Assembly (NCBI RefSeq): GCF_002858925.1
Contig: NZ_PJRS01000019.1
Location: forward strand, 37,391 to 101,390
Direction: 5' to 3'
Source of the DNA: Caulobacter zeae
GTDB taxonomy: Bacteria > Pseudomonadota > Alphaproteobacteria > Caulobacterales > Caulobacteraceae
DNA length: 64,000 bases
Numbering within the stretch: the stretch's first letter is position 1; each line of letters begins with the position of its first letter. This document shows, piece by piece, positions 35,432 through 44,033 of this stretch. Made by a program: the position numbers and the translations under genes. The notes beneath the pieces are model-generated. The model had not been told where the DNA came from and ran no database searches. It saw only the letters and a program-made list of their open reading frames with translations.

Positions 35432-38290
35432 CTAGAACTCCTTGCGCACGGTCAGCCACACCGACCGCGGCGCGTTGCGCTTCACCAGGTAACCGGACTC
35501 CGGCAGTTGCTCGACAACGTCGTAGACCTGCACGCCGGTGGGAAGGTTGGTGCTGATCATCGGGTCGTAGGCCGAGATGTAGGCCTTATCGAGCACGTTG
35601 CGGACATCCAGCGTGACCATCGTCTTCTTCAGGCCGCTGTACTGGACCGAGACATCCAGGTTGTCCTGCGCCGGCAGGAACCGGTGGTCGAGCGAATTGG
35701 TGTTCAGCTTGCGCTCATCCATCCAACGATGGCGGACGTTGAGGCGGAAGTCCTTGTAGCGATAGGACACCGTGTTGCTCAGCGTCCATTTCGGCGAGCG
35801 CGCCAGCAGACCTGCGTCAATGCGCAGCACGTCGTCGTCCGCGCCGTTGCCGTTCGCTCCGGTGTTCAGCCAGACATAGGCCTCGGTGGTCTTGCCATTC
35901 AGGAAGGTCACCGACGGATTCCACTCAAGGTTCTTGGTGACCCGCCACTTGGCCCAGGTCTCGATGCCTCGAGTGAAATACTTGTTGAAGTTGTCCGGCA
36001 GCAGATAGGTCGAGACGTTGTCCTTGTCGATGCCGGTCGGATAATCGTTCACTGCGAAGTTCTGGTAGAAATAGGTGACCTGGCCGTTGAAGCGACGATC
36101 GCCGAACGTATAGGCGAACTCGTGGCCCTTGATGTAGGCCGTGGGCCCTAGCGGGCGCACCAGGGTGGCGGCGGTCGAATAGCGATTGATCACGCCCGAC
36201 GACGGCTGCTTGGCGTCGGTATAGCGATAATAGATCTTGTGCTTGTCGTTGAAGTTGTAGCCCAGCGCCACGCTGTAATCGACCAGGCCGAGATCCTTGT
36301 CGGCGCCGATCACCTTGGCCGGCGTCTTGGTCATGTAGACGTTGTCGTAGACGGTCAGCGGATCGCCATCGAGGCCGCCGTTGGTCAGCGACGCCGCGCC
36401 GGAGTTGCGGGTGTCCCACGTCTCCGAATAGGTCCGGGCGTGGAAATACTGGTACTTGATGCTGGCGTTGAAGTCCCAGTGCCTGGTCGGCGACCAGGCG
36501 AAGCCCGCATAGGGCGACAGCTCCATGATCCGCGCGCGCTGCGAGACTGTAGTGAACAGGCCGCTGCCGTATGAGCCCCAGCCGCCGGCGTCGGTCAGCT
36601 GATAGTTCGTACCGTTCTGGGTGACGTACTTGACGTTCAGGTTCTGCACCTGGCCGTCGGCCCAGGCCGAAACGCCCAGGCCGTTGGCCCAGTTGTCGTT
36701 CACCTGCTCGGAGCGCGACAGGTAGAGGCCGCCGTTCACGCTCCAGGTCTCGCCGCGGTAGGTGGCCGTGAAGTTGCCCATGTAGTCGACGGATTCACGG
36801 TAGTTGTCCTCGGCGCGGGTGAGCAGCACGAGGTCCTGCGTGGCGCTTTCCGCCGGCAGGTTGACGCCATTGACCACGCCGCCTCGCATGTCGATGTTGC
36901 GGTTGGGCAAGGTGTTGCCGACGATGCAGAGGCTGTTGCTCTGCCAGGTGGCCAAGGTCACCCGCGGACAGGCCGCGCCGGTGCGGTAGTTGGTCCCCAG
37001 CTGCGAGCCGGCGACGTTGTTGGCGACGCGGGCCACTTCCTGGCCGGCGGCGTTGGTGAAAACGTAGTAGCCCGGCGTGCGGTCCAGGTTGTTGATGTTG
37101 AGGCCGAAGCGCTCGCGCGTCGCCGCCGCCGAGGCCAGAGAGGCCAGTTGCTGGGGCTTGTAGGACTGGCCGCGATAGGTCGACTTCTGGATCCGCGCCG
37201 CGCCGGTGAAGGTCAGGCGCTCGCCGATGTCGTGGTTCCAGCGCAGCGACAGGGCGTCCTGCTTGTAGCGGTAGCCGTCCGACGGATCGAGCGTGTGGCT
37301 GCCCGGCTTGAAGTAGTTCGGGACGGTCTGCTTGCCGCCGTTCATGAACAGGTTCACGTCGCGGCCGAAGCCCGGGATCTCCTCGGGGTTCTGGTAGCCG
37401 TAGGTCGGCTGCTGGAACGTCGTCAGTTCGGCGTTGGTGTCGTCCAGGTGCTTGTAGACGAGGTTGAGCGAGCCGCCGCCGTTGTCGGTGTTGTAGTCCT
37501 TGTAGAGGTTCACCCGGAACTGGCCGCCGTGGTTCAGGTCGAAGCCCGGATCCACCTGGCCGCTGGAGCGGCGATAGAAGCCGCTGACGCCCACGCCCAG
37601 GTCGCCGGCCTCGTTGACCCAGCCATAGGCGCCGTCGACCTGCTTCCACGACAGGTGCAGGTCCTCGCCCTCGAAACCGACCCGGGTCTGGATCACCGCG
37701 CCCGGCTTCACCTTGCCGGTGATGTAGTTGAAGGTGGCGCCCACCGAGGTGGTGACGCCGGTGGCCGACGAGCCGCCGCGCACCGACTCCACCCGGCTGG
37801 TCGAGATGTCGGCGCGGTAGAAATAGCCGTCCTGGAAGCCGCTGAACTTGAACGGCACGACCGGCAGGCCGTCCTCCAGGATCGTGGTCCAGAAATAGCC
37901 CGAGGTGTTGGCCCCGGTGCCGATGGTCATGCCGCGCGTGAAGACCTCGTTGCGGGCCACGCCGTCATTGGACTCGACCACCACGCCGGGCATGTCGCGC
38001 AGCATGTCGTCGGCGCTGATCGGCGTGAACTTGCTCATGTCGTCCTCGTTCAGCACCGAGAACGAGACATTGGCCTTCTTGGCGGCGGTGCCGACCATCA
38101 CGCCGGTGACGATCACTTCGTCGACGGCCGTGCTCTCGACGGTGACCGGCTTGTCGGCGGCCGGCGTCGTGGTCGCCTGGGCGTACGCGGCGTTCGCCGA
38201 CAGCGCGCCGGCGCCCGCGGCCAGAGCCAGCACCATGTGAGAAACTTGCAGGGCGCGGCCACGGCCGCGCTGAGGGTTGAGACCACCCAT
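35432..38290 (-). CDS. TonB-dependent receptor of the polysaccharide island (second type)
   Basis: A 952-aa outer-membrane transporter. Signal peptide ending AAYAQ (about residue 38); TonB-box-like VDEVIVTG; plug with ISADDMLRDMPGVVVESNDG and VESVRGGSSATGVTTSVGATFNYI; barrel to the C-terminal WLTVRKEF. Its plug is of a different subtype from the other island TBDR, so the two may import different products. The ATG at 38290 follows GGGGAGGATAGG. Operator 4 lies 116-131 nt upstream of the start. Genes for the unknown 780-aa protein and 2OG oxygenase follow on the same strand. Confidence 0.9.
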   Translation of the reverse strand: MGGLNPQRGRGRALQVSHMVLALAAGAGALSANAAYAQATTTPAADKPVTVESTAVDEVIVTGVMVGTAAKKANVSFSVLNEDDMSKFTPISADDMLRDMPGVVVESNDGVARNEVFTRGMTIGTGANTSGYFWTTILEDGLPVVPFKFSGFQDGYFYRADISTSRVESVRGGSSATGVTTSVGATFNYITGKVKPGAVIQTRVGFEGEDLHLSWKQVDGAYGWVNEAGDLGVGVSGFYRRSSGQVDPGFDLNHGGQFRVNLYKDYNTDNGGGSLNLVYKHLDDTNAELTTFQQPTYGYQNPEEIPGFGRDVNLFMNGGKQTVPNYFKPGSHTLDPSDGYRYKQDALSLRWNHDIGERLTFTGAARIQKSTYRGQSYKPQQLASLASAAATRERFGLNINNLDRTPGYYVFTNAAGQEVARVANNVAGSQLGTNYRTGAACPRVTLATWQSNSLCIVGNTLPNRNIDMRGGVVNGVNLPAESATQDLVLLTRAEDNYRESVDYMGNFTATYRGETWSVNGGLYLSRSEQVNDNWANGLGVSAWADGQVQNLNVKYVTQNGTNYQLTDAGGWGSYGSGLFTTVSQRARIMELSPYAGFAWSPTRHWDFNASIKYQYFHARTYSETWDTRNSGAASLTNGGLDGDPLTVYDNVYMTKTPAKVIGADKDLGLVDYSVALGYNFNDKHKIYYRYTDAKQPSSGVINRYSTAATLVRPLGPTAYIKGHEFAYTFGDRRFNGQVTYFYQNFAVNDYPTGIDKDNVSTYLLPDNFNKYFTRGIETWAKWRVTKNLEWNPSVTFLNGKTTEAYVWLNTGANGNGADDDVLRIDAGLLARSPKWTLSNTVSYRYKDFRLNVRHRWMDERKLNTNSLDHRFLPAQDNLDVSVQYSGLKKTMVTLDVRNVLDKAYISAYDPMISTNLPTGVQVYDVVEQLPESGYLVKRNAPRSVWLTVRKEF

Positions 38291-38630
38291 CCTATCCTCC
38301 CCTTTCGGACTTTGGTCCGATCTCGTTCTGCGCCGAAACCTCGTCCCGGCTGGCCGATCGCATTGTCGTTCTCGAGCGCGCTGCGCAGCGCCCCCGACCG
38401 GCTTGTTGTTATCGATACCAGTGCATTTCGAAGCCTGTCAACGAGATTCGCGACATTGATTTTTGAAGCATTCGATCCGGCCTTTACTGGCAATGCGCCG
38501 CCTCGCATCGCGTAGAGCAGCTCCAAGCCTGAACAGCGGAGATTTGAGATCACCCCAAAGCACGAACCATAGACACGACTACCCATGGATGCATTTCACG
38601 ATGACGGCGCAGCTGGATTCTCAGAACCGA
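38291..38630. other. Intergenic region containing a TBDR promoter
   Basis: This 340-bp AT-richer segment separates the TBDR from the truncated gntR fragment. It holds operator 4 and probably the TBDR promoter. The part next to gntR (38463-38630) has no convincing coding frame; remnants of the rest of a gntR gene could lie there, but I could not recognise them. Confidence 0.5.
38406..38421. promoter_or_regulatory. Island operator 4 (upstream of second TBDR)
   Basis: TTGTTATC-GATACCAG matches the island palindrome in 13 of 16 positions, keeping the central TATCGATA. It lies 116 nt upstream of the TBDR ATG. Confidence 0.7.
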
Positions 38631-38921
38631 TTACACGGGCAAGACGGACTTCACACCCACTTCGACCACGCCATCCCGCACGACCGTGCCATGTCGTCGG
38701 CGACGGGAGATCAGCTCTTCGGCAGCCAGCAGATCCAGGGCCGCCCTGACGGTGATCCGCGCCACCGCGAAGCCGCTGGCCAGCTCGCGCTCGGTCGGCA
38801 GGCGACGCTCGCCGTCGAGGATCGCCGCCCGCAGCCGGTCGGCGAGTTGGCGGTAGAGCGCCACGCGCCCGGTGCGCTTCAGCGGCGCCCAGCAGACGCC
38901 CGAGACGGAGGGGTGAACCAT
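38631..38921 (-). pseudogene. Truncated GntR-family regulator (DNA-binding domain only)
   Basis: 96 aa. Residues 20-82 form a complete GntR winged helix (ALYRQLADRLRAAILDG, LPTERELASGFAVARITVRA, then LLAAEELISRRRRHGTVV). GntR proteins normally continue with a 130-170-residue effector domain; here a stop comes 15 residues after the helix. It lies 18 nt downstream of beta-helix enzyme B on the same strand. It is probably a decayed regulator, although a stand-alone DNA-binding protein that competes for an operator cannot be excluded. Confidence 0.65.
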
Positions 38922-38939
38922 GCCGCGTCGCCCTCCCCG

Positions 38940-40370
38940 CTATTTGAAGCTCACGCCTTCGACATTGGGCCCGATCTCGATCACCGCAGGATCGGCCGCT
39001 TTGAGGCGCTTGCCCCCGACAATCACGCTCTCGAAGCTGATATTGCGGACCGGCCGATCAGGGCCGAAGCCCGAGATCGTCGACGGGCTGGGCCAGCCGG
39101 CGCCGGAAAAGCGGATGTTCCTGAACCGCACGCCGTCGACCAGCAGGCCCGGGCTCGTGCCGTACTTGGCGTTGAACACCGTGCGCACATTGAACAGCTT
39201 GCCCTCCTCGATCTGCTCGACGCGGATGTCATCGAACAGGACGTCGCGGACGGTGTTGTCGTCGCCGGCGCTGATCGCCAGCGCGCCCTGGTACTCTGGG
39301 TCATCCTCGTCAAGGCCGAGGATGTCGATGTTCTCGAAGCGCAGGTCCTCCAGCACGTTGCGAGCCTTGGTGTCGCCGTGCAGGCCGATGAACACCGCGT
39401 GCGCCACGTCCGGCCAGAAGATCGAGTCGCGCACCCTCACCCGCCGGGTGTCGCCGACGCCCGACTTTCGGGTGGCGTAGACCGCGACGCTGTCGTCGGA
39501 GGTGCGGATGAAGGCCCGCTCTACGGTCACGTCGCTGCAGGCGAAGACGTTGACGCCGTCCGACCATGAACCATTGCTCAAGGTCTTGATATCCTTGAAG
39601 GTCACGCTGCTGGACGAGGCGCAGGCGATGGTGCCGTGCTTGGGCGTCAGGAACGTCAAGCCTTCGACGGTGACGTTCCTGGAGTCCTGAACGACCAGCT
39701 GGTCAGCGGGCCGGTCAATGATCCCCCGACCGATGATGCGGACGTTTTCGACCTTCTCGGGCTTGAACACGCCCTGCAGAATGGCCCCGCCGGCGACATA
39801 GATCGTCTGACCCGACTTCACCGGAAATACCCCGCCAGGCGGCGCGTGCAGCCCCGGCTCATAGAAGACGACGTCGGGCCCCGGCGCGGGCCTGGCGATC
39901 GGCGCGCCGGCGAAGATGTGCAGGTTGTGCAGCCGGTCGCCGTCGAACTCGACCGACAGGTTCTGCGGCCGGTCGATGGTGAACAGCACGACGCCGTTCT
40001 CGACCTTTTGCTTGATCGCCTTGCTGGCGGGCCGCACCTCGACCCGCTGGAAGTCGCCGTTGTTCTTGCGCACCCCGATCTCGACGGCGCCCTCGAAGTC
40101 GAATTGCACGACCGAGACGTCGCTGGGCCCATCGGAATCGACCTTGGCGGTGTATTCGTAGAGATCGCGCCAGGCCCCGCCCGGCTTGCGCACCCGCACG
40201 GTGAAGGTGTCGTTGTGCATGCTGTAGAACAGGCCGCCCGGCGGCAGCGGGTAGATATGCAGGCCCGAGGCGTCAGCCTGGTCGGCCGCATGGGCCGACC
40301 CTGCCAGCCCAGCCAGCGCCGCGGCGCCGGCAAGTCCTGCCAAGGACGCTTTTCGCACTGTGAACCCCAT
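38940..40370 (-). CDS. Secreted GH28-like beta-helix polysaccharide-degrading enzyme (paralogue B)
   Basis: 476 aa. It is a paralogue of the 25.2-26.7 kb gene with the same domain plan: signal peptide about 1-29, N-terminal domain (LFYSMHNDTFTVRVRKPGGA, WRDLYEYTA) and beta-helix from about 186. WSDGVN at 269-274 and SDDSVAVYA at 291-299 fall at exactly the same residue numbers as in paralogue A. The HAVFIGLHGD segment replaces a normal GHG motif. Ribosome site GGGGAGGAG before the ATG at 40370. It is divergent from the symporter/GH88/kinase operon; two operators (5 and 6) lie between them. Confidence 0.82.
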   Translation of the reverse strand: MGFTVRKASLAGLAGAAALAGLAGSAHAADQADASGLHIYPLPPGGLFYSMHNDTFTVRVRKPGGAWRDLYEYTAKVDSDGPSDVSVVQFDFEGAVEIGVRKNNGDFQRVEVRPASKAIKQKVENGVVLFTIDRPQNLSVEFDGDRLHNLHIFAGAPIARPAPGPDVVFYEPGLHAPPGGVFPVKSGQTIYVAGGAILQGVFKPEKVENVRIIGRGIIDRPADQLVVQDSRNVTVEGLTFLTPKHGTIACASSSSVTFKDIKTLSNGSWSDGVNVFACSDVTVERAFIRTSDDSVAVYATRKSGVGDTRRVRVRDSIFWPDVAHAVFIGLHGDTKARNVLEDLRFENIDILGLDEDDPEYQGALAISAGDDNTVRDVLFDDIRVEQIEEGKLFNVRTVFNAKYGTSPGLLVDGVRFRNIRFSGAGWPSPSTISGFGPDRPVRNISFESVIVGGKRLKAADPAVIEIGPNVEGVSFK

Positions 40371-40487
40371 CGTGAACTCCTCCCCAGGCGACGCTCTGCC
40401 CGAACGGCGGCGTCGTTGTTTTCGGCATCGAGCGCCGGATCGACGCCGGGGCGTCGAAAAGCCTTGCGGATCGCTCGAACACGAATA

Positions 40488-40503
40488 TTGATATCGATAT
40501 CAT
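40488..40503. promoter_or_regulatory. Island operator 5
   Basis: TTGATATC-GATATCAT, identical to operator 1. It lies 118 nt upstream of beta-helix enzyme B and 134 nt upstream of the symporter, so it can serve both directions. Confidence 0.8.
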
Positions 40504-40553
40504 ATCACTCGCACAAGCCCCGGCCCAGCGAGCGAGAACGACGCCGAAAGAAC

Positions 40554-40569
40554 TTGGTATCGTTATCAG
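40554..40569. promoter_or_regulatory. Island operator 6
   Basis: TTGGTATC-GTTATCAG, a degenerate copy 68 nt upstream of the symporter ATG. Its centre is 66 bp from that of operator 5, about six helical turns, which would suit cooperative or looped binding by one LacI-type tetramer or two dimers. Confidence 0.65.
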
Positions 40570-40636
40570 ATCAGTCTATGACCGAAGGGTCGGACCAGTC
40601 GCGCCACGCAGCGCGGCCGGCGCGGGAGGGTGTCGC

Positions 40637-41914
40637 ATGGCCATCAGGAAGAACTACGCGCTGCTGAGCGCCTTCCTCTTCTTCTATTTCTTCGCCCAGG
40701 CCATGAGCATCTCGCTGCTGGCCCTGTGGCTGAAGCGGACCCTGGGCCTTTCCGGCGCCGAGACCGGCGTGGTGTTCGCCGCCAACTTCATCTTCGCAAT
40801 GATCTCCCAGCCCCTGTACGGCTTCGTTTCCGACAAGGTGGGGCTGCGCAAGACCATCCTGTGGCTGATCAGCGGGCTGGTCGTGCTGTCGGGCGCCTTC
40901 TTCGCCTTCGTCTACGGCCCGCTGCTGAAGACCAACCTGCTGCTGGGCGCGATCGCCGGCGGGGCCTATCTGGGCGTCACCTTCATCGCCGGCAGCTACG
41001 CCCTGGAGTCGTTCGTCGACCGCGTGGGACGCAAGTACGGCTTCGAATATAGCCGCGCCCGGCTGTGGGGCTCGCTGGGCTTCGCCGCGGCCGCCTTCTT
41101 CTCGGGCCGGCTGTTCAACCTCGACCCGCTCTACAACTTCGCCCTGGCCTCGTGCGCGGGTCTGATCCTGCTGCCGCTGCTGGCCTTCGCCAGGATCGAG
41201 CCCAGCGCCGACGAGCGCGAAAGCTCCAGCGCCCTCAAGCCCGCCGACGCCATGGCGATCTTCAAGCTGCCGAAGTTCTGGGGCTTCATGGTGCTGATCC
41301 TGGGCGTGACGAACCTCTATCTGGTCTACGACCAGCAGTTCCCGGCCTTCTACGCCTCGCATTTCGCAGACCCGAAGCAGGGCGCGGCGATGTTCGGCTA
41401 CCTGAACTCGGCCCAGATCTTCCTCGAGGCCGGGATGCTGTTCGTGGCGCCGTTCGTCGTGAACAAGATCGGGGCCAAGAACGGCCTGCTGCTGGCCGCG
41501 GCGATCATGATCGTGCGTATCGCCGGCTCTGGCCTGGTGCACGGCCCTGTGCCGATCTCGGCGATGAAGATGCTGCACTCGCTGGAGCTGCCGATCCTGG
41601 TGGTGTCGATCTTCCGCTACATCGCCTTCCACTTCGAAAGCCGCCTGGCCTCGACGCTCTATCTGGTCGGCGTCAGTTTCGGCCACTCGCTGGGCCTTGC
41701 GGTCCTGTCGCCGATCGTCGGCAAGAGCTACGACCTGATCGGCTTCCCCAGCACCTACCTGCTGATCGCCCTGTTCGCCGCCGCCTTCTGGGTCGCGTCG
41801 GTGTTCGCCCTCTCCCCCACCCCGCGTGAAATCCCGCCCGCCAAGGACGCCGAGCCCGATCCGGCCCTGGCGCAAGCCGACCTGGGCGGCGCCGACGTGG
41901 CCAAGGTCAACTGA
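40637..41914 (+). CDS. LacY-type oligosaccharide/H+ symporter (MFS)
   Basis: A 425-aa inner-membrane transporter with 12 helices. The start YALLSAFLFFYFFAQAMSIS and the central GFEYSRARLWGSLGFAAAAF match the oligosaccharide:H+ symporter family (LacY, RafB). It is first in an operon with GH88 (2 nt apart) and a ROK kinase, so it should import the unsaturated oligosaccharides made by the island lyase. The ATG at 40637 follows GGGAGGG. Operators 5 and 6 precede it. Confidence 0.87.
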   Translation: MAIRKNYALLSAFLFFYFFAQAMSISLLALWLKRTLGLSGAETGVVFAANFIFAMISQPLYGFVSDKVGLRKTILWLISGLVVLSGAFFAFVYGPLLKTNLLLGAIAGGAYLGVTFIAGSYALESFVDRVGRKYGFEYSRARLWGSLGFAAAAFFSGRLFNLDPLYNFALASCAGLILLPLLAFARIEPSADERESSSALKPADAMAIFKLPKFWGFMVLILGVTNLYLVYDQQFPAFYASHFADPKQGAAMFGYLNSAQIFLEAGMLFVAPFVVNKIGAKNGLLLAAAIMIVRIAGSGLVHGPVPISAMKMLHSLELPILVVSIFRYIAFHFESRLASTLYLVGVSFGHSLGLAVLSPIVGKSYDLIGFPSTYLLIALFAAAFWVASVFALSPTPREIPPAKDAEPDPALAQADLGGADVAKVN

Positions 41915-41916
41915 CG

Positions 41917-43104
41917 ATGTCCCAATCTGCTTCCCCGCGTGAGCCGCTGCTTCGCGCCGACGAGATCCTGGCGCGCCCGCGCCCTGACCGAACCAAGCTC
42001 GACGCCATACTGGCGGCCGTCCTGGCCCGCATCGACGCCGGCCTGGACCTCTTCACCGACGCCTTCCCCAAGCCCTCCAGCGAGGGCGGGGTCTATGCGC
42101 CGATGGACAACACCGAGTGGACCAACGGCTTCTGGACCGGGATGCTGTGGCTGGCCTTCGAGGCCAGTGGCGAGACCCGCTACCGCCGCGCCGCCGAGCG
42201 CCAGGTCGAAAGCTTCCGCGACCGGATCGAGCGCGAGGTCAATGTCGACCACCACGACCTGGGCTTCCTCTATTCGCTGTCGTGCGCGGCGGCCTGGAAG
42301 CTGACGGGCAGCATGAGCGGCCGCGAGGCGGCCCTGGCCGCCGCCCGGCGGCTGATGACCCGCTACCTGCCGACCGCCGGCATCATCCAGGCCTGGGGCG
42401 ATCTTTCCGATCCCGAGCAGGCCGGGCGGATGATCATCGACTGCAACCTCAACCTCCCCCTGCTCTACTGGGCCAGCGAAGAGACTGGGGACCCGACCTT
42501 CAGGATCGCGGCCGACAGCCACATCGCCCAGGCCGCCAGGCACATCGTGCGGCCCGACGCCTCGACCTTCCACACCTTCTACATGGACCCCAGTACGGGC
42601 GAGCCGGTCGGCGGCAAGACCCACCAGGGCTTCAGCGACACCTCCTGCTGGGCGCGGGGCCAGGCCTGGGGTGTTTCGGGCTTCCCGCTGGTGCACCGCT
42701 ACAAGGCCGATCCCGGCCTGATCGACCTGTCGGCAAGGCTGGCCAACTACTTCCTCAACCGGCTGCCGGACGATCTGGTCTGCTGCTGGGACCTGGTGTT
42801 CACCGACGCCGAGCGCGACAGCTCGGCCGCGGCCATCGCCGCCTGCGGCCTGCTGGAACTGGCGCGCGCCCTGCCGCTGGCCGACCCCGATCGCGAAACC
42901 TACGAAGCCGCAGCCCTGGCCATGGTCGAGACCCTGGGTGAGCGCTACCTGCTGCCGCTGGGCCAGCCGGGGACCGGGATCCTCGCCCACGGCGTCTATC
43001 ACATGCCCAACCGCGTCGGCGTCGATGAGGCCTGCATCTGGGGCGACTACTTCTTCCTTGAGGCGCTGGTCCGCCTCACCCGGGTTTGGGAGCCCTACTG
43101 GTGA
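41917..43104 (+). CDS. GH88 unsaturated glucuronyl/galacturonyl hydrolase
   Basis: A 395-aa cytoplasmic enzyme that removes the 4,5-unsaturated uronic acid from the non-reducing end of lyase products by a hydration mechanism. It aligns well with the Bacillus UGL: DNTEWTNGFWTGMLWLAFE, VDHHDLGFLYSLS, GIIQAWGDLSDPEQAGRMII, HTFYMDPSTGEPVGG, WARGQAWG and ACIWGDYFFLEALVRL. The catalytic aspartates of UGL (D88 and D149) correspond to Asp114 in VDHHD and Asp175 in RMIIDC, and both are present. No signal peptide. It begins 2 nt after the symporter stop and overlaps the kinase by 4 nt (GTGA). The unsaturated uronate released would need KduI/KduD-type enzymes, not seen in this window. Confidence 0.94.
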   Translation: MSQSASPREPLLRADEILARPRPDRTKLDAILAAVLARIDAGLDLFTDAFPKPSSEGGVYAPMDNTEWTNGFWTGMLWLAFEASGETRYRRAAERQVESFRDRIEREVNVDHHDLGFLYSLSCAAAWKLTGSMSGREAALAAARRLMTRYLPTAGIIQAWGDLSDPEQAGRMIIDCNLNLPLLYWASEETGDPTFRIAADSHIAQAARHIVRPDASTFHTFYMDPSTGEPVGGKTHQGFSDTSCWARGQAWGVSGFPLVHRYKADPGLIDLSARLANYFLNRLPDDLVCCWDLVFTDAERDSSAAAIAACGLLELARALPLADPDRETYEAAALAMVETLGERYLLPLGQPGTGILAHGVYHMPNRVGVDEACIWGDYFFLEALVRLTRVWEPYW

Positions 43105-44033
43105 TTCAGATCGGCGTGGATTTCGGCGGCACCAAGGTGGAGGCCGCCGCCCTGGACGCCAGCGGCAAGCTGCTGGCCAAGGCCCGGGTTCCCAACCCGG
43201 GCGATTACGAAAAGGCGCTGATCACCGTCCGTGAGCTGGTGACGGGTCTGGAACAGCAGGTGGGGGCGCGCGGCACCCTGGGCGTCGGCGCGCCGGGTTC
43301 GATCTCGCCGGCTGCCGGCGTGATGCGCAACGCCAACTCGCTGTACCTGAACGGCCGGCGCTTTCGCGAAGACCTGTCCGAGGCCCTGCAGCGGCCGGTG
43401 CGGCTGGCCAACGACGCCAACTGCCTGGCCCTGTCCGAAGCTGTCGACGGCGCCGGCGCTGGAGCCAGAGTGGTGTTCGCCATCATCCTGGGCACGGGCT
43501 GCGGCGGCGGTCTCGTCGTCGACGGCAGGCTGATCGAGGGCGAGAACGGCATCGCCGGCGAATGGGGCCACATGCCCCTGCCCTGGCCGACGGCCGAGGA
43601 GCGCGAGGGTCCGCGCTGCTGGTGCGGCCAGAACGGCTGCCTGGAGATGTGGGTCTCGGGCACAGGCCTGCGGCGCGACTTCGAGGCGACGACGGGCAAG
43701 GCCCTGAGCGGCGAAGAGATCATCGCCGCCTGGCGGGCCGGCGATCCGGCGGCGACCATCGCCTTCGACCAGCTGATGGACCGCCTGGGCCGCTCGGTGG
43801 CGGTGCTGTGCAACATCCTCGACCCGGACGCCATCGTCGTCGGCGGCGGCCTGTCGAACGTGCCCGAGGTCTGCCAGCGCCTGCCCGGCCTTGTTTCGCG
43901 CCATGTCTTCGCCGACCGCTGGAGCACGCGCATCAAGCCGGCCGTCTGGGGCGACGCCTCGGGCGTGCGCGGCGCCGCGCGGCTATGGAGCCTGGACGAG
44001 GCCCGCCAGCTCCTGGCCGAACCGGCCGCCTAA
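43101..44033 (+). CDS. ROK-family sugar kinase
   Basis: A 310-aa cytoplasmic ATP-dependent hexokinase. ATP-binding DFGGTK (7-12); NDANC with catalytic Asp105; GEWGH with zinc ligand His157; zinc motif CWCGQNGC with Cys173, Cys175 and Cys180; and the C-terminal DPDAIVVGGGLSN. It resembles the fructokinase/N-acetylglucosamine kinase branch, but the sugar is uncertain. It probably phosphorylates the neutral sugar freed by GH88. I use the GTG at 43101, overlapping the GH88 stop. Its stop overlaps that of the convergent lacI gene (44030-44033). Confidence 0.9.
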   Translation: MIQIGVDFGGTKVEAAALDASGKLLAKARVPNPGDYEKALITVRELVTGLEQQVGARGTLGVGAPGSISPAAGVMRNANSLYLNGRRFREDLSEALQRPVRLANDANCLALSEAVDGAGAGARVVFAIILGTGCGGGLVVDGRLIEGENGIAGEWGHMPLPWPTAEEREGPRCWCGQNGCLEMWVSGTGLRRDFEATTGKALSGEEIIAAWRAGDPAATIAFDQLMDRLGRSVAVLCNILDPDAIVVGGGLSNVPEVCQRLPGLVSRHVFADRWSTRIKPAVWGDASGVRGAARLWSLDEARQLLAEPAA

